From CACIIZ01 sp045565285 (GTDB lineage Bacteria > Pseudomonadota > Alphaproteobacteria > Rhodobacterales > Rhodobacteraceae): a DNA stretch of 43,686 bases. Position numbers and translations under genes: made by a program. Of the stretch, positions 26,806 to 37,243 are shown one piece after another. Every line of letters starts with the position of its first letter. Within the stretch, counting starts at the first letter, position 1. The notes under the pieces were generated by a model. It was not told the DNA's origin and made no database searches. It saw nothing but the letters and a program-made list of their open reading frames with translations. Location of the stretch: positions 1-43,686 of the forward strand of contig JBJLFR010000013.1 of NCBI GenBank assembly GCA_045565285.1, written 5' to 3'.

Positions 26806-27321
26806 TTAAAATTTAATATTTGCAGATAGTATTTCATCAGGATCATCTACAGAACCATTTAAATTAGAATCACCTTTTTTTATTTTATGCACATTTTTCA
26901 TTCCTCTAGTAACTTTTCCAAAAACTGTATAATTTCCATTAAGAAAATGACCATCTTCTAACATAATAAAAAATTGACTATTAGCCGAATTAGGATCTTG
27001 GGAACGAGCCATACCCAAAATTCCTTCATCAAAAGGGATATCATTAAATTCATTATCTAAGTTTAATTTACTTGATCCACCCATACCACAACGATCTTTT
27101 GAATATTCTTTTGATTTGTTACCATATTGAACATCGCCAGTTTGAGCCATAAAACCATCAATTACTCTGTGAAAAACAACATTATTATATGCTTTCTCAT
27201 CTACCAACTCAATTATCCTATTGACATGATTAGGAGCTATTTCTTGAAATAATCTACAAATAATTTTACCGTATTTTAAATTTAGGTGTAGCGAAGGACC
27301 TTTTGGAAGTTTTTTTGTCAT
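26806..27321 (-). CDS. Peptidyl-prolyl cis-trans isomerase, cyclophilin type, cytoplasmic
   Basis: 171 aa cyclophilin without signal peptide. The domain begins around LHLNLKYGKIICRLF and shows VVFHRVIDGFMAQTGD, PNSANSQFFIML and HFLNGNYTVFGKV. The insert YGNKSKEYSKDRCGMGGSS sits where bacterial cyclophilins of this group vary. It catalyses proline isomerisation during protein folding in the cytoplasm. It is seven bases after coaD, with the exported paralogue immediately downstream, suggesting a tandem duplication in which one copy gained or kept an export signal. Confidence 0.93.
   Translation of the reverse strand: MTKKLPKGPSLHLNLKYGKIICRLFQEIAPNHVNRIIELVDEKAYNNVVFHRVIDGFMAQTGDVQYGNKSKEYSKDRCGMGGSSKLNLDNEFNDIPFDEGILGMARSQDPNSANSQFFIMLEDGHFLNGNYTVFGKVTRGMKNVHKIKKGDSNLNGSVDDPDEILSANIKF
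26918..26985. repeat. 68-bp direct repeat, copy 2 (within the cytoplasmic cyclophilin gene)
   Basis: Identical to 26335-26402; flanking bases differ at once on both sides (t for a before it, c for t after it). A second shorter shared block, ACATCGCCAGTTTGAGCCAT and a few more bases, occurs further into both genes (near 26548 and 27131). Confidence 0.9.
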
Positions 27322-27328
27322 TTTTAAC

Positions 27329-27832
27329 CTATTTAACTTTTTGATTTTTTAAATTCATTAATCTTTTATTTACCGAATTTGGTACAAAATTTTTTGTATC
27401 ACCACCTAATCTCGCAATTTCTTTTACAAGTTTGGATGCAATAGATTGATAAGAATTATCAGCCATTAAAAAAACAGTTTCTATATCACTAGAAAGAACT
27501 CTATTCATACCAACCATTTGAAATTCATATTCAAAGTCGGAAACAGCTCTTAAACCTCTAATAATAATGTTTGCTTTTACATCTTTTGCACATTCTATTA
27601 GTAAATTTTCAAAAGGATGTGTAACAATTTGAATGCCAAATTCACTTTCTATAATACTAATTTCTTCATTAATCATATTAACTCTTTCCTGTAAATTGAA
27701 CATTGGTGATTTATAGCTATTTACAGCTACACCAACTACTAATTTGTCAACAAGATAAGATGCTCTTCTTATTATATCTAAATGCCCCAATGTAAGTGGG
27801 TCAAATGTTCCAGGGTATAATCCAATTCTCAT
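27329..27832 (-). CDS. coaD: Phosphopantetheine adenylyltransferase
   Basis: 167 aa nucleotidyltransferase that joins ATP and 4'-phosphopantetheine to make dephospho-CoA, the penultimate step of coenzyme A synthesis. The N-terminal GTFDPLTLGH (residues 8-17) holds the TxGH motif, and GLRAVSDFEYEFQM and the SSKLVKEIARLGG-like ending (here SIASKLVKEIARLGG) are typical. Length is normal. It lies 31 bases after uvrA and seven before the cyclophilin gene. coaD near gyrA, uvrA and cyclophilin genes is a familiar alphaproteobacterial neighbourhood. Confidence 0.95.
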   Translation of the reverse strand: MRIGLYPGTFDPLTLGHLDIIRRASYLVDKLVVGVAVNSYKSPMFNLQERVNMINEEISIIESEFGIQIVTHPFENLLIECAKDVKANIIIRGLRAVSDFEYEFQMVGMNRVLSSDIETVFLMADNSYQSIASKLVKEIARLGGDTKNFVPNSVNKRLMNLKNQKVK

Positions 27833-27863
27833 TTAAAATCTCTCGATAAATTAATTATGAATA

Positions 27864-30726
27864 TCAGCCGTTAGATAAATTATCAAATAAAATTCTTTTT
27901 AGGTAAGAACCAGTATAACTTTCTTTTCTATTAGCTACTTCTTCAGGTGCTCCTACAGCTAAAATTTGACCTCCAGAATCACCACCTTCAGGACCAATAT
28001 CGACAATATAATCTGCAGTCTTTATTACATCTAGGTTATGCTCTATTACAATTACAGTATTACCTTGATCAACAAGCATATGTAACACTTTAAGTAAATT
28101 ATTAACGTCTTCAAAATGCAAGCCTGTTGTCGGTTCATCTAATATATATAATGTTTTTCCAGTAGATCTTCTAGAAAGTTCCTTTGATAATTTTACTCTT
28201 TGAGCTTCACCACCTGATAAAGTAGTCGCTTGTTGACCAACTTTTATATATCCTAAACCTACTTGTATTAGCGTTTTCATCTTATCTCTTATAGATGGGA
28301 CTGCCGAAAAGAAATCACAAGCTTCCTCTACAGTTAAATTCAAAACATCAGATATATTCTTTCCCTTAAACTTGATTTCTAAAGTTTCTCTGTTATACCT
28401 TTTTCCTTTGCAACTTTCACATGTAACATAAACGTCTGGTAAAAAATGCATTTCAATTTTTATCAAACCATCTCCTTTGCACGCTTCACATCTTCCCCCC
28501 TTTTACATTAAAAGAAAATCTACCAGGAGAATAGCCTCTAACTCTAGATTCAGGCAATCCCGAAAACCATTCTCTAATAGGGGAAAATGCTCCTGTATAA
28601 GTAGCTGGATTAGATCTAGGGGTTCTACCTATAGGTGACTGATCTATATCTATAACTTTATCTAAAAACTCTATACCATTGATTTTCTTATATTTTGAAG
28701 GAACAGCTCTTGAAGAATTTAGTATAGAGCTCACTGCTTTAAATAATGTCTCAATTACTAATGTGGATTTTCCACCCCCCGAAACGCCAGTAACGCAAGT
28801 AAAAGTACCTAAAGGAAAAGAAGTACTTATATTTTTTAAATTATTACCCGATGCTTCTTCAACTTCAAGCAATAAGCCATTACCTTTTCTCCGAGCTTTG
28901 GGAATATCAATTTTTTTTTCACCTGATAAATACTTTCCTGTAATAGAGTTTTTTGATTTACTAATGTCAGAACAATTGCCTTGTGCTACTAATAAACCTC
29001 CATTTATCCCAGCTCCAGGTCCTATATCTACTATCTGATCAGCCTCTAGCATGGCTTCATAATCATGTTCAACTACAATTATGGTATTGCCTTGATCCCT
29101 TAAATTCTTTAATGTTTTCAACAATTTCTCATTATCTCTTTGATGTAAGCCAATCGATGGCTCATCTAAAACATATAATACACCTGTTAATCCAGAACCT
29201 ATTTGGCTGGCTAATCTTATTCTCTGACTTTCTCCCCCTGAAAGGGTCCCTGATTTTCTATTAAGAGTTAAATAATCTAAACCAACATTTTTTAAAAATT
29301 GTAATCTCTCACTTATTTCTTTTATTATTGAATCTCCAATTTTATTTTGCTGATCACTTAATTTTTTATTAATATTTTGAAATTTTAAATTAAGTTTTTT
29401 TATTGAAAATTCTACCATTTCACCAATATGAAGTCCGTCAATTTTAACGGCCAAAGCTTCAGAATTTAAGCGGTATCCATTGCAAGTTGCACATTCCCTT
29501 TCATTCTTATAACGTTCAAATTCATCTCTCATCCAATTACTAGTGGTTTCTTGGCTACGTCTTTCTAAATTAGGGATTAATCCTTCAAATGGTCTTTTAA
29601 CATCATAAATTCTTCCATTATCATCATATCTGAAATTTATTTTTTCTCCTTTTGAACCATAAAAAAACAAATTTTTAATTTCTTGATTTAATTTTTCCCA
29701 GGGAGTATTTAAAGAAAATTTGTAAGCTTTTGATAAAGATAATAATGTTTGTTTTAGATAAGGTGAGAAACTTTTTGACCAAGGGAGCAATGCACCTTTT
29801 GATAAACTCAAGGAAGAATTTGGCACAATAAGTTTTTCATCAAAGTAATTTTCTATTCCAAGACCATCGCATTTTTTACATGCACCGATAGGTGCATTGA
29901 AAGAAAATAACCTAGGTTCAACTTCAGCAATTGTAAAACCTGACACAGGACACGAAAAGTTTTCTGAAAATACTATTCTGTTATTTTTATTATTTTCATT
30001 TTCTGACAAAATTTCTACATAAGCTATTCCATCGGATAAATCTAATGCCGTCCTTATACTATCAGACAACCTTGTCTCTATGCCTTTTTTTATAATTAAA
30101 CGATCAATTACAACCTCTATATTATGTCTTAATTTTTTGTCTAATAAAGGTAAATCATCTAATTCATATATTTTTTCATCTATTTTTACTCTTTGAAATC
30201 CTTTCTTTTGGAGTTCAGTCAATTCTTTTTTATATTCACCTTTTCTATCACGAACGATTGGAGCTAAAATAAAAATTTTTTCATTTTCATTTAAATTCAT
30301 AATTTGATCAACCATATCTGAAGGTTGTTGTGCTTTGATTGGAAGACCAGTAACAGGACTATATGGCACCCCTACTCTTGCATATAACAATCGTAAATAA
30401 TCATAAATTTCTGTTACTGTTCCGACAGTAGATCTTGGATTTTTACTAGTAGTTTTTTGTTCAATAGCTATTGCAGGTGATAATCCTGTTATTTGATCTA
30501 CATCAGGTTTATGCATTGTGTCTAAAAATTGTCTGGCATATGCACTTAAACTTTCTACATATCTTCTCTGTCCTTCTGCATAGATGGTATCAAAAGCGAG
30601 GCTTGATTTGCCGGAACCAGACAACCCAGTAATTATTATGAATTGATTTCTAGGCAAAGTGATATTTATAGATTTTAGATTATGCTCCCTAGCGCCAGTA
30701 ATTATAATGTTAGGTTGATCAATCAT
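27864..30726 (-). CDS. uvrA: Excinuclease ABC subunit A, interrupted by a +1 frameshift
   Basis: ATP-dependent damage sensor of nucleotide excision repair. The frame from 30726 gives 746 aa: Walker A GLSGSGKSSLAFD, zinc-finger CXXC pairs (CKKCDG, CATCNG), TLSGGESQRIRLA and the second Walker A GVSGGGKSTLV. It stops at 28486 just after FSFNVKGGK. One base out of frame the sequence continues with CEACKGDGLIKIEMHFLPD, the rest of the second zinc finger, then LSGGEAQRVKL and LDEPTTGLHFED, ending at 27864. Deleting one base from the G6 run (CCCCCC at 28495-28500 on the plus strand) restores a normal 953-aa protein. Either a read error or a real mutation. No SOS-box-like repeat is seen upstream, in the gap shared with ssb. 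Confidence 0.93.
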
Positions 30727-30886
30727 AAAAAAACTACTTTCTATTTATAAAATTTTATAAAGAAATATTTGATTTTAATTAGATATTCATAAATCAAAAA
30801 TATTAAATACATAAATTTAAAATTTAAGGTTTAATTTCAAGAAAAAAAAAACTATTCTAATTTTTACTTATTATTTGGAGGTATAA

Positions 30887-31348
30887 ATGGCAGGTAGTGT
30901 AAACAAAGTTATAATAATGGGAAATTTAGGGAAAGACCCAGAAATTAGAAACTTTCCTAATGGAGGACGAGTTTGCAATTTTTCAGTTGCAACTTCAGAA
31001 AATTGGAAAGATAGAAACTCTGGAGAGAAGCAGGAAAGAACTCAATGGCATAATATATCAATTTTATCTGAACCTTTAGTTAATATCGCTGAGAGATTTT
31101 TAAAAAAAGGATCAAAGGTTTATCTTGAAGGACAACTTGAAACAAGAAAGTGGCAAGACAACTCTGGTGCAGATAGATATAGCACTGAAATTGTACTAAG
31201 GCCTTATAAAGGTGAGATAACATTAATTGACAATAAATCAGATTCAAATATTACAAATGAATCTAACAATGGAAATCAACTAAATCAAAATACAGAATCT
31301 AATTCAACTCCTGTTGTTGAGGATTTTGATGATGAAATACCTTTTTAA
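30887..31348 (+). CDS. ssb: Single-stranded DNA-binding protein
   Basis: 153 aa. The N-terminal OB fold (residues 1 to about 110) has VNKVIIMGNLGKDPEIR, WHNISILSEPLVNIAERFLKKG (split here) and YLEGQLETRKWQD. A flexible Asn/Ser-rich linker leads to the acidic tip DFDDEIPF, which recruits partner proteins in replication and repair. GGAGG lies six bases before the ATG. It is divergent from uvrA, a conserved pairing in proteobacteria, and is followed by gyrA after 130 bases. Confidence 0.97.
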   Translation: MAGSVNKVIIMGNLGKDPEIRNFPNGGRVCNFSVATSENWKDRNSGEKQERTQWHNISILSEPLVNIAERFLKKGSKVYLEGQLETRKWQDNSGADRYSTEIVLRPYKGEITLIDNKSDSNITNESNNGNQLNQNTESNSTPVVEDFDDEIPF

Positions 31349-31478
31349 TTAAATCCGGATAAATTTATTTTTTATGAAGTTTCTACTATCATATTCCTTT
31401 GTCTTGGACTAAAATAAATACAATTTATTCATATTTTTTTAAATCAAACATTATAAAACTTTAAATAAAAAATTTCTT

Positions 31479-34182
31479 ATGGAAGATAATTCTAATTCAA
31501 CAGAAAATCTTAACTCTTTAAGCAGTATAAAAATTCAAGATGAAATGCGTAGTTCCTACCTAGATTACGCAATGAGTGTAATTGTAAGTCGGGCGATCCC
31601 AGATTTGAGAGATGGTCTAAAACCCGTTCATAGAAGAATTCTTTATGCAATGCATGAAACGGGTAACACTCCTGATAAGTCATATAGAAAATCAGCTAGG
31701 CCAGTTGGAGATGTTATGGGAAAATATCACCCACACGGTGATAGTGCAATATATGATGCTTTAGTTAGAATGGCTCAACCTTTTTCGATGAGTGAAGTAC
31801 TCATAGACGGACAAGGAAACTTTGGTTCAATAGACGGTGATTCAGCGGCTGCAATGCGTTACACTGAAGTAAAATTATCAAACATAACAGAAAATATACT
31901 TTCAGATATAGACAAAAATACTGTTGATTTTCAAGACAATTATGATGGTAAAGATCTTGAACCGAGTGTTCTACCAGCTCAATTTCCAAATCTATTTTTA
32001 AATGGTGCAGGTGGTATTGCCGTTGGAATGGCAACGAATATTCCTCCACATAATTTAAAAGAGTTAATTGAAGCCACTAAAAAACTAATTTTTGAACCCA
32101 ATTGTAGTCTTGAAGATTTAATGGAAATTATACCTGGACCAGATTTTCCCACTGGCGGTTTAATACTTGGTCAGGGAGGTGCTAGAAAAGCCTACACTGA
32201 AGGAAAAGGATCTATATTAATAAGAGCAAAAACATCAATCGAAGCAATAAGACAAGATAGATCAGCAATAGTTGTTTCTGAAATTCCCTATCAAGTTAAT
32301 AAATCAAATCTAATAGAGAAAATTGCAGATTTAGCAAAAGATAAAAAAATTGAAGGAATTTCACACATACAAGATGAGTCTGATCGTTTTGGAATACGTA
32401 TCGTTATTGAGCTTAAAAGAGATGCTACCGCAGAAGTGGTTCTAAACCAATTATATAGATTTACACCTCTTCAAACAAGTTTTGGATGTAATTTACTTGC
32501 CCTGAATAAAGGAAGGCCTGAACAATTAAATCTCAAAATGTATTTGGAAGAGTTTATAGAATTTCGGGTTGAAATTGTAACAAAAAGAACTGAATTTAAT
32601 CTAAAGAAAAATAGAGATAGAAGTCATCTTTTATGTGGTTTGGCCGTAGCTGTTACGAATATTGATAAAGTTGTAAGTATGATTAGAAATTCAAGTGATG
32701 GATCTGAAGCTAAAAACAGACTTATGGAAACAAGATGGCCATCTCAAGAAATAGTTGAGTATTTAGAATTAATAGATGATCCTTCTCATAAAATTAATGA
32801 AGATGGCACTTACAACCTTACAGATAACCAAGCCAGAGCTATTTTAGATTTACGATTACAAAGATTAACTGCATTAGGTATTAAAGAAATCACTGAAGAA
32901 CTCATTCAACTTTCTGAAAATATTAAAGCTTATTTAGAAATTCTAAGTTCAAGAGAAAAAAATCCTTAATATCGTAACAGAAGAGCTTACTTTGATTTCA
33001 GAAAAATATGGCCGGGAAAGAAGATCTGAAATCATTGCGTTTGAAGGAGATACAGAAGATGAAGATTTGATAGAAAAGGATGATATGGTTGTTAGCGTAA
33101 CAGCTGGTGGGTATATAAAAAGAACATCTCTCTCTGAGTATAGAGCTCAAAATCGTGGCGGTAAAGGATCACAGGGAATGAATCCAAAAGATGAAGATGT
33201 GGTTACAAATTTATTTGTAGCTAATACTCATACACCACTCCTATTTTTTTCAACAGACGGTATAGTTTATAAAATAAAGACTTGGAGACTCCCTATTGGT
33301 GGAAGAAACTCAAGAGGAAAAGCAATTATAAATATTCTTCCAATAAATTCAGGTAAATCAGTTGCTGCAATTATGCCAGTAGATGCTACTGAAGAAACTT
33401 GGGATGATTTGCAGATATTTTTTGCAACATCAACTGGTAGCGTGCGTCGCAATGCACTCTCTGATTTTACAAAAGTACAATCAAATGGAAAAATTGCAAT
33501 GAAACTGCCCGAAAACACTAATCTTATAGGTGTGAGAATATGCTCAGATAATGACGATGTTTTATTGAATTCTTCAAAAGGAAAAGCAATAAGATTTGCT
33601 GTTTCGGATGTAAGGGTTTTTAAAGGAAGAGATTCAACTGGGGTTAGAGGAATAAAGCTCGCCAAAAACGATTTTGTAGTTTCAATGGCAATAATTAGGC
33701 ATGTAGATGTAAGTTCAGAAGAAAGATATTCTTACTTCAAAATGCGTAAAGCTATAACTGGTGAAGAAAGTTCAGAAGTATCAAACTTAGATAATAATGA
33801 AAAAATGATTGCTATCTCAAAAGATAGATATGCAGAATTATCTGCCTCTGAAGAATGGATACTTACTTTAACATCCTCAGGATATGGTAAAAGGTCTTCA
33901 GCTCTAGAATTTAGAGTCTCAGGAAGAGGCGGGCAAGGTATAACCGCTGCAAACTTATTAAGAAGAGAAGATACGATAGTTGCAGCTTTTCCAGTAGAAG
34001 ATGATGATCAAATTATGTTAATGACTTCTACTGGAAAAGCAATAAGATGCCCTGTATCAGGAATATCAAGGCAATCAAGAACAGCTTCTGGTGTTAAAGT
34101 ATTTACAACATCAAATGAAGAAAAAGTTGTTTCTGTAGCTTGGATTGCAGAAAATAATGAAGATAATGACACTACTACCTAA
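31479..34182 (+). CDS. gyrA: DNA gyrase subunit A, interrupted by a +1 frameshift
   Basis: Breakage-reunion subunit of DNA gyrase. The first frame (496 aa) holds the winged-helix/tower region: SRAIPDLRDGLKPVHRRILY, HPHGDSAIYDALVRMAQPF with the quinolone-region Ser and Asp intact, and the catalytic tyrosine in AAMRYTEVKLS. It ends at EILSSREKNP where the family continues with the coiled coil. After removing one A from the A7 run at 32956-32962 the reading continues EKILNIVTEELTLISEKYGRERRS and into the beta-pinwheel C-terminal domain with the GyrA box-like QNRGGKGSQG, ending at 34182: 900 aa, the normal size. An essential gene cannot plausibly be dead, so an error or slippage is likely. A family with naturally split GyrA is not indicated. 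Confidence 0.94.
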
Positions 34183-34211
34183 AAAAAATTTCTTAATAAA
34201 ATTAATTCCAA

Positions 34212-35573
34212 ATGACTTCAAATAAAATAAACGTTATTGGAGCAGGTCTAGCTGGTTGTGAGACTGCATGGCAACTATCACAAAAAGGTTATTTTGTAGA
34301 TTTATATGAAATGCGTCCAAAAAAAATGACAGATGCTCATAAAACTGAAAAATTTGCTGAATTAGTTTGCTCAAATTCCTTTAGGTCTGATGATGATGAG
34401 AAAAATGCGGTGGGCCAACTTAAATGGGAATTAAGACAGGCAAATAGTTTTATATTAGAAAATGCTGATTTAAATTCAGTACCAGCAGGTGGTGCATTAG
34501 CCATAGATCGTGAAAAATTTTCCTCAAAAATAACTGAAAGAATCTCATCTAACCCACTAATAAATATTATAAATAAAGAAGTTTTTGATTTAACAGATTT
34601 CAAAGATCCAACTATAATTGCAACTGGTCCTTTAACTTCTGATCTATTAAGCAATCAAATTATATCAATAACAAAATCTGATAATCTCGCTTTTTTTGAT
34701 GCAATAGCTCCTATTGTTTACTTAGAAAGTGTTGATATGGATAAAGCTTGGTTTCAATCAAGATATGATAAGGGTGAAGAAGAGTGCGATAGAAAAGCAT
34801 ACCTAAATTGTCCTCTTGATGAAGATCAATATAAAGAATTTATCGATGATATTATTACAGCTTCTAAAATCGAGTTTAAAGATTGGGAAAAAAATACTCC
34901 TTATTTTCAATCCTGTTTACCTATAGAAATTATGGCAGAACGTGGCATAGAAACTCTTAGATTTGGACCAATGAAACCAGTTGGATTGAGAAATCCACAT
35001 AATAATAATAAAAGACCCTATGCAGTTGTTCAACTCCGGCCTGATAATAAGGAGAAAACATTATATAATATGGTTGGTTTTCAAACTAAAATGAAATATT
35101 CTTCTCAAACTGAAGCTTTTAAAAAAATACCAGGCCTAGAAAATGTTAAATTTGCTAGACTAGGCGGTATTCACCGTAATACCTTTATTAATACACCTCA
35201 ATTATTATCAAATGAATTAAGTTTAAAAAATCAAACTAATATTTATTTTGCTGGGCAAATTACTGGAGTAGAAGGATACGTTGAAAGTACAGCAATTGGT
35301 CTTTTAGTTGCGAATTTCATTGATCAAAAGATAATGAAAAAAACCCTAATTCCACCTCCACCTACAACCGCAATTGGAAGTCTGTATCATTATTTACTCT
35401 TTAGAAACGAATTACTAGATTTCCAACCTATGAATGTTAATTTTGGTTTATTTAAAGAATTACCAAAAACTAAGGGGCGCAAGTTAAAAAAAGAAATTAA
35501 AAAGGTTGCTTTAACAACAAAAGCAAAAGAAGATTGGAATAATTGGATGTCATCTATAAATTATTTTGGGTAA
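34212..35573 (+). CDS. trmFO: Folate/FAD-dependent tRNA (uracil-54-C5)-methyltransferase TrmFO
   Basis: 453 aa flavoprotein that makes 5-methyluridine at tRNA position 54 using methylenetetrahydrofolate. The N-terminal dinucleotide-binding motif is VIGAGLAGCETAWQL, followed by YEMRP, the LVCSNSFRSDD segment with the redox-linked cysteine, and GPLTSDLLS. Later come ETLRFGPMKPVGL, RLGGIHRNTFI and a second FAD motif FAGQITGVEGYVES. Full length. It follows gyrA by 29 bases, and gluQ begins 20 bases after its stop, so all three may be cotranscribed. Confidence 0.95.
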   Translation: MTSNKINVIGAGLAGCETAWQLSQKGYFVDLYEMRPKKMTDAHKTEKFAELVCSNSFRSDDDEKNAVGQLKWELRQANSFILENADLNSVPAGGALAIDREKFSSKITERISSNPLINIINKEVFDLTDFKDPTIIATGPLTSDLLSNQIISITKSDNLAFFDAIAPIVYLESVDMDKAWFQSRYDKGEEECDRKAYLNCPLDEDQYKEFIDDIITASKIEFKDWEKNTPYFQSCLPIEIMAERGIETLRFGPMKPVGLRNPHNNNKRPYAVVQLRPDNKEKTLYNMVGFQTKMKYSSQTEAFKKIPGLENVKFARLGGIHRNTFINTPQLLSNELSLKNQTNIYFAGQITGVEGYVESTAIGLLVANFIDQKIMKKTLIPPPPTTAIGSLYHYLLFRNELLDFQPMNVNFGLFKELPKTKGRKLKKEIKKVALTTKAKEDWNNWMSSINYFG

Positions 35574-35593
35574 TTACTTATTTTATAAAAATT

Positions 35594-36440
35594 ATGATTG
35601 TCTCAAGATTTGCACCTTCGCCTACTGGACTCTTACATTTAGGACATGCCTATTCGGCATTATTGGCATTTAGACTAGCAAAAAAGAGAAATGGTATTTT
35701 TAGATTAAGGATAGAAAATATTGATATAACTAGATGTAAAAAAGTCTATGAGGATAGTATTTATGAAGATCTTCATTGGTTAGGAGTAAAATGGAAAAAA
35801 GATATAGTAAGACAATCTGATAGAATTCCTTTATATCAATATTATTTAAAAATTCTTGAAGAAAAAGATCTAGTTTATGGATGTAAATGTTCTAGATCTG
35901 ATATAAATAATGCATTGTCTGCTTTAAGCATTCCTATTAATTCATTTGATTCAAAGATTTATCCTGGAACATGTAAAGAAAAAAAATTAAGTATTTGGAG
36001 TAATAATGTAAGAGTTGATATTGAAAAAATTAAAAAATACCTTGGTAATATAATTTTATCATTTAATGAAAATGGATTGGGGCCAAATGGAGAAACCGGG
36101 GTACAGCATTTTGATATAAATTGGTTACAAAAAAAAATACGGTGATTTTATAGTAGCCAGAAAAGATATAAGAACATCATATAATTTGGCAGTAACAGTT
36201 GATGATCATTCCCAAAATATATCACTGGTATCAAGAGGCAATGACCTTTTCTATGTAACTCCAATACATGTTTTACTTCAAAAATTATTTAACTTTCAAA
36301 TTCCAAATTTTTTCCATCATAGATTAATTATTGATAAAAAGGGAAAAAAATTATCTAAAACAAAAAAATCTGTAAGCCTAAATCAACTCAGAATGGAAGG
36401 CATAAGCTTAGATGAAATAAAATCAATGTTAGATATATGA
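35594..36440 (+). CDS. gluQ: Glutamyl-Q tRNA(Asp) synthetase, interrupted by a +1 frameshift
   Basis: GluRS-like enzyme without anticodon-binding domain that attaches glutamate to queuosine in tRNA-Asp. RFAPSPTGLLHLGH carries the HIGH motif. The zinc site is visible as GCKCSR and YPGTC. The frame from 35594 (chosen because MIVSRFAPSPTG is the conventional start; the open frame begins earlier, inside trmFO) stops at 36145 after QHFDINWLQKK. One base out of frame it continues YGDFIVARKDIRTSYNLAV, then VTPIHVLLQKLF and the KMSKS-like KKLSKTK. Removing one A from the A9 run at 36129-36137 restores a 281-aa protein of normal size. A read error or slippage at A9 are both plausible. Confidence 0.9.
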
Positions 36441-36643
36441 ATTTTTTTTATTTTTTTTTGAAAAAATTTTATTTTCATTATAAAATTTATACTAATCATG
36501 TTGTTTTTATAATCTTGGCAAATAAAAAATACAATATTTAGAGAATTTTATAAAAAATTATCAGGTTTTATTTTTTAAAATGTTTATTATATAAATCATT
36601 ATACATCTTATATCCCTATACTCTATATCAAATTATTAATTTC

Positions 36644-37057
36644 ATGAAACTTTACTCTGAGAAAATCTTAAAGCTTGCAACAGAAATTCCTTATACCGGA
36701 CAACTAGAAAAGGCTGAAAAAGAATTAAGCCTTAGATCTCCTATTTGTGGATCCAAAATAACAATATATATCAATTTAAAAAATGGTGAAATAAGTGAAT
36801 ATATGCAGGAGGTTAAAGCATGTGCTCTTGGACAAGCCTCAGCTTCTATATTTGGTTTAAATGCGATTGGACAAGACTATAATACTGTTTCTAATTTATA
36901 TTATAGTGTAAAAAACATGCTTGAAAATAATGGTACTGCACCACTCAAACCCTTTGAAAAGTATGAACTATTAAGACCAGCTTATGAATTTAAAAATAGA
37001 CATGCATCCATACTATTGGTTCTTGACGCAGTAAAAAATGCATTATCTCAAAATTGA
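36644..37057 (+). CDS. Iron-sulfur cluster assembly scaffold protein (NifU-N/IscU-like)
   Basis: 137 aa. It resembles the alphaproteobacterial IscU/SufU-like family. Two of the three IscU cluster cysteines have counterparts, Cys in SPICGSKI (about residue 35) and in VKACALGQASAS. At the third position a histidine stands in NRHASILL. In this subgroup that change is usual, so it probably handles sulfur or clusters differently from true IscU. It is separated from the suf operon by about 12 kb. It may supply the scaffold or sulfur-transfer function missing there. Gap 36441-36643 upstream is AT-rich with no recognisable feature. Confidence 0.85.
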   Translation: MKLYSEKILKLATEIPYTGQLEKAEKELSLRSPICGSKITIYINLKNGEISEYMQEVKACALGQASASIFGLNAIGQDYNTVSNLYYSVKNMLENNGTAPLKPFEKYELLRPAYEFKNRHASILLVLDAVKNALSQN

Positions 37058-37243
37058 TTTTGATATTTAAAAATTAAAAAAAATCAAAATTATAAAATAA
37101 TTAATCATAAAAATAAAAAAACTATATAGTGATCCTAGTAATATAATTTTTAGAAAATTTAAATAATTGAAAATCATAGATTTATACCCATGTTCATGAT
37201 TTGTTCTTATTTCATAACATAATTTTATAAAAAATCAAGAATT

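Noticed and set aside
30727..30886. SOS/LexA control of uvrA and ssb
   Set aside because: No GTTC-N7-GTTC-like direct repeat is present in the divergent gap.
31479..34182. Reading gyrA, uvrA and gluQ as natural two-gene (split) versions
   Set aside because: Each break sits inside a conserved region at a homopolymer, the second fragment has no convincing ribosome-binding site, and removing one base restores family length exactly.
37057..37090. ATTTTGAT/ATCAAAAT inverted repeat after the scaffold protein gene
   Set aside because: All but two base pairs are A-T, the loop is long and no T run follows.
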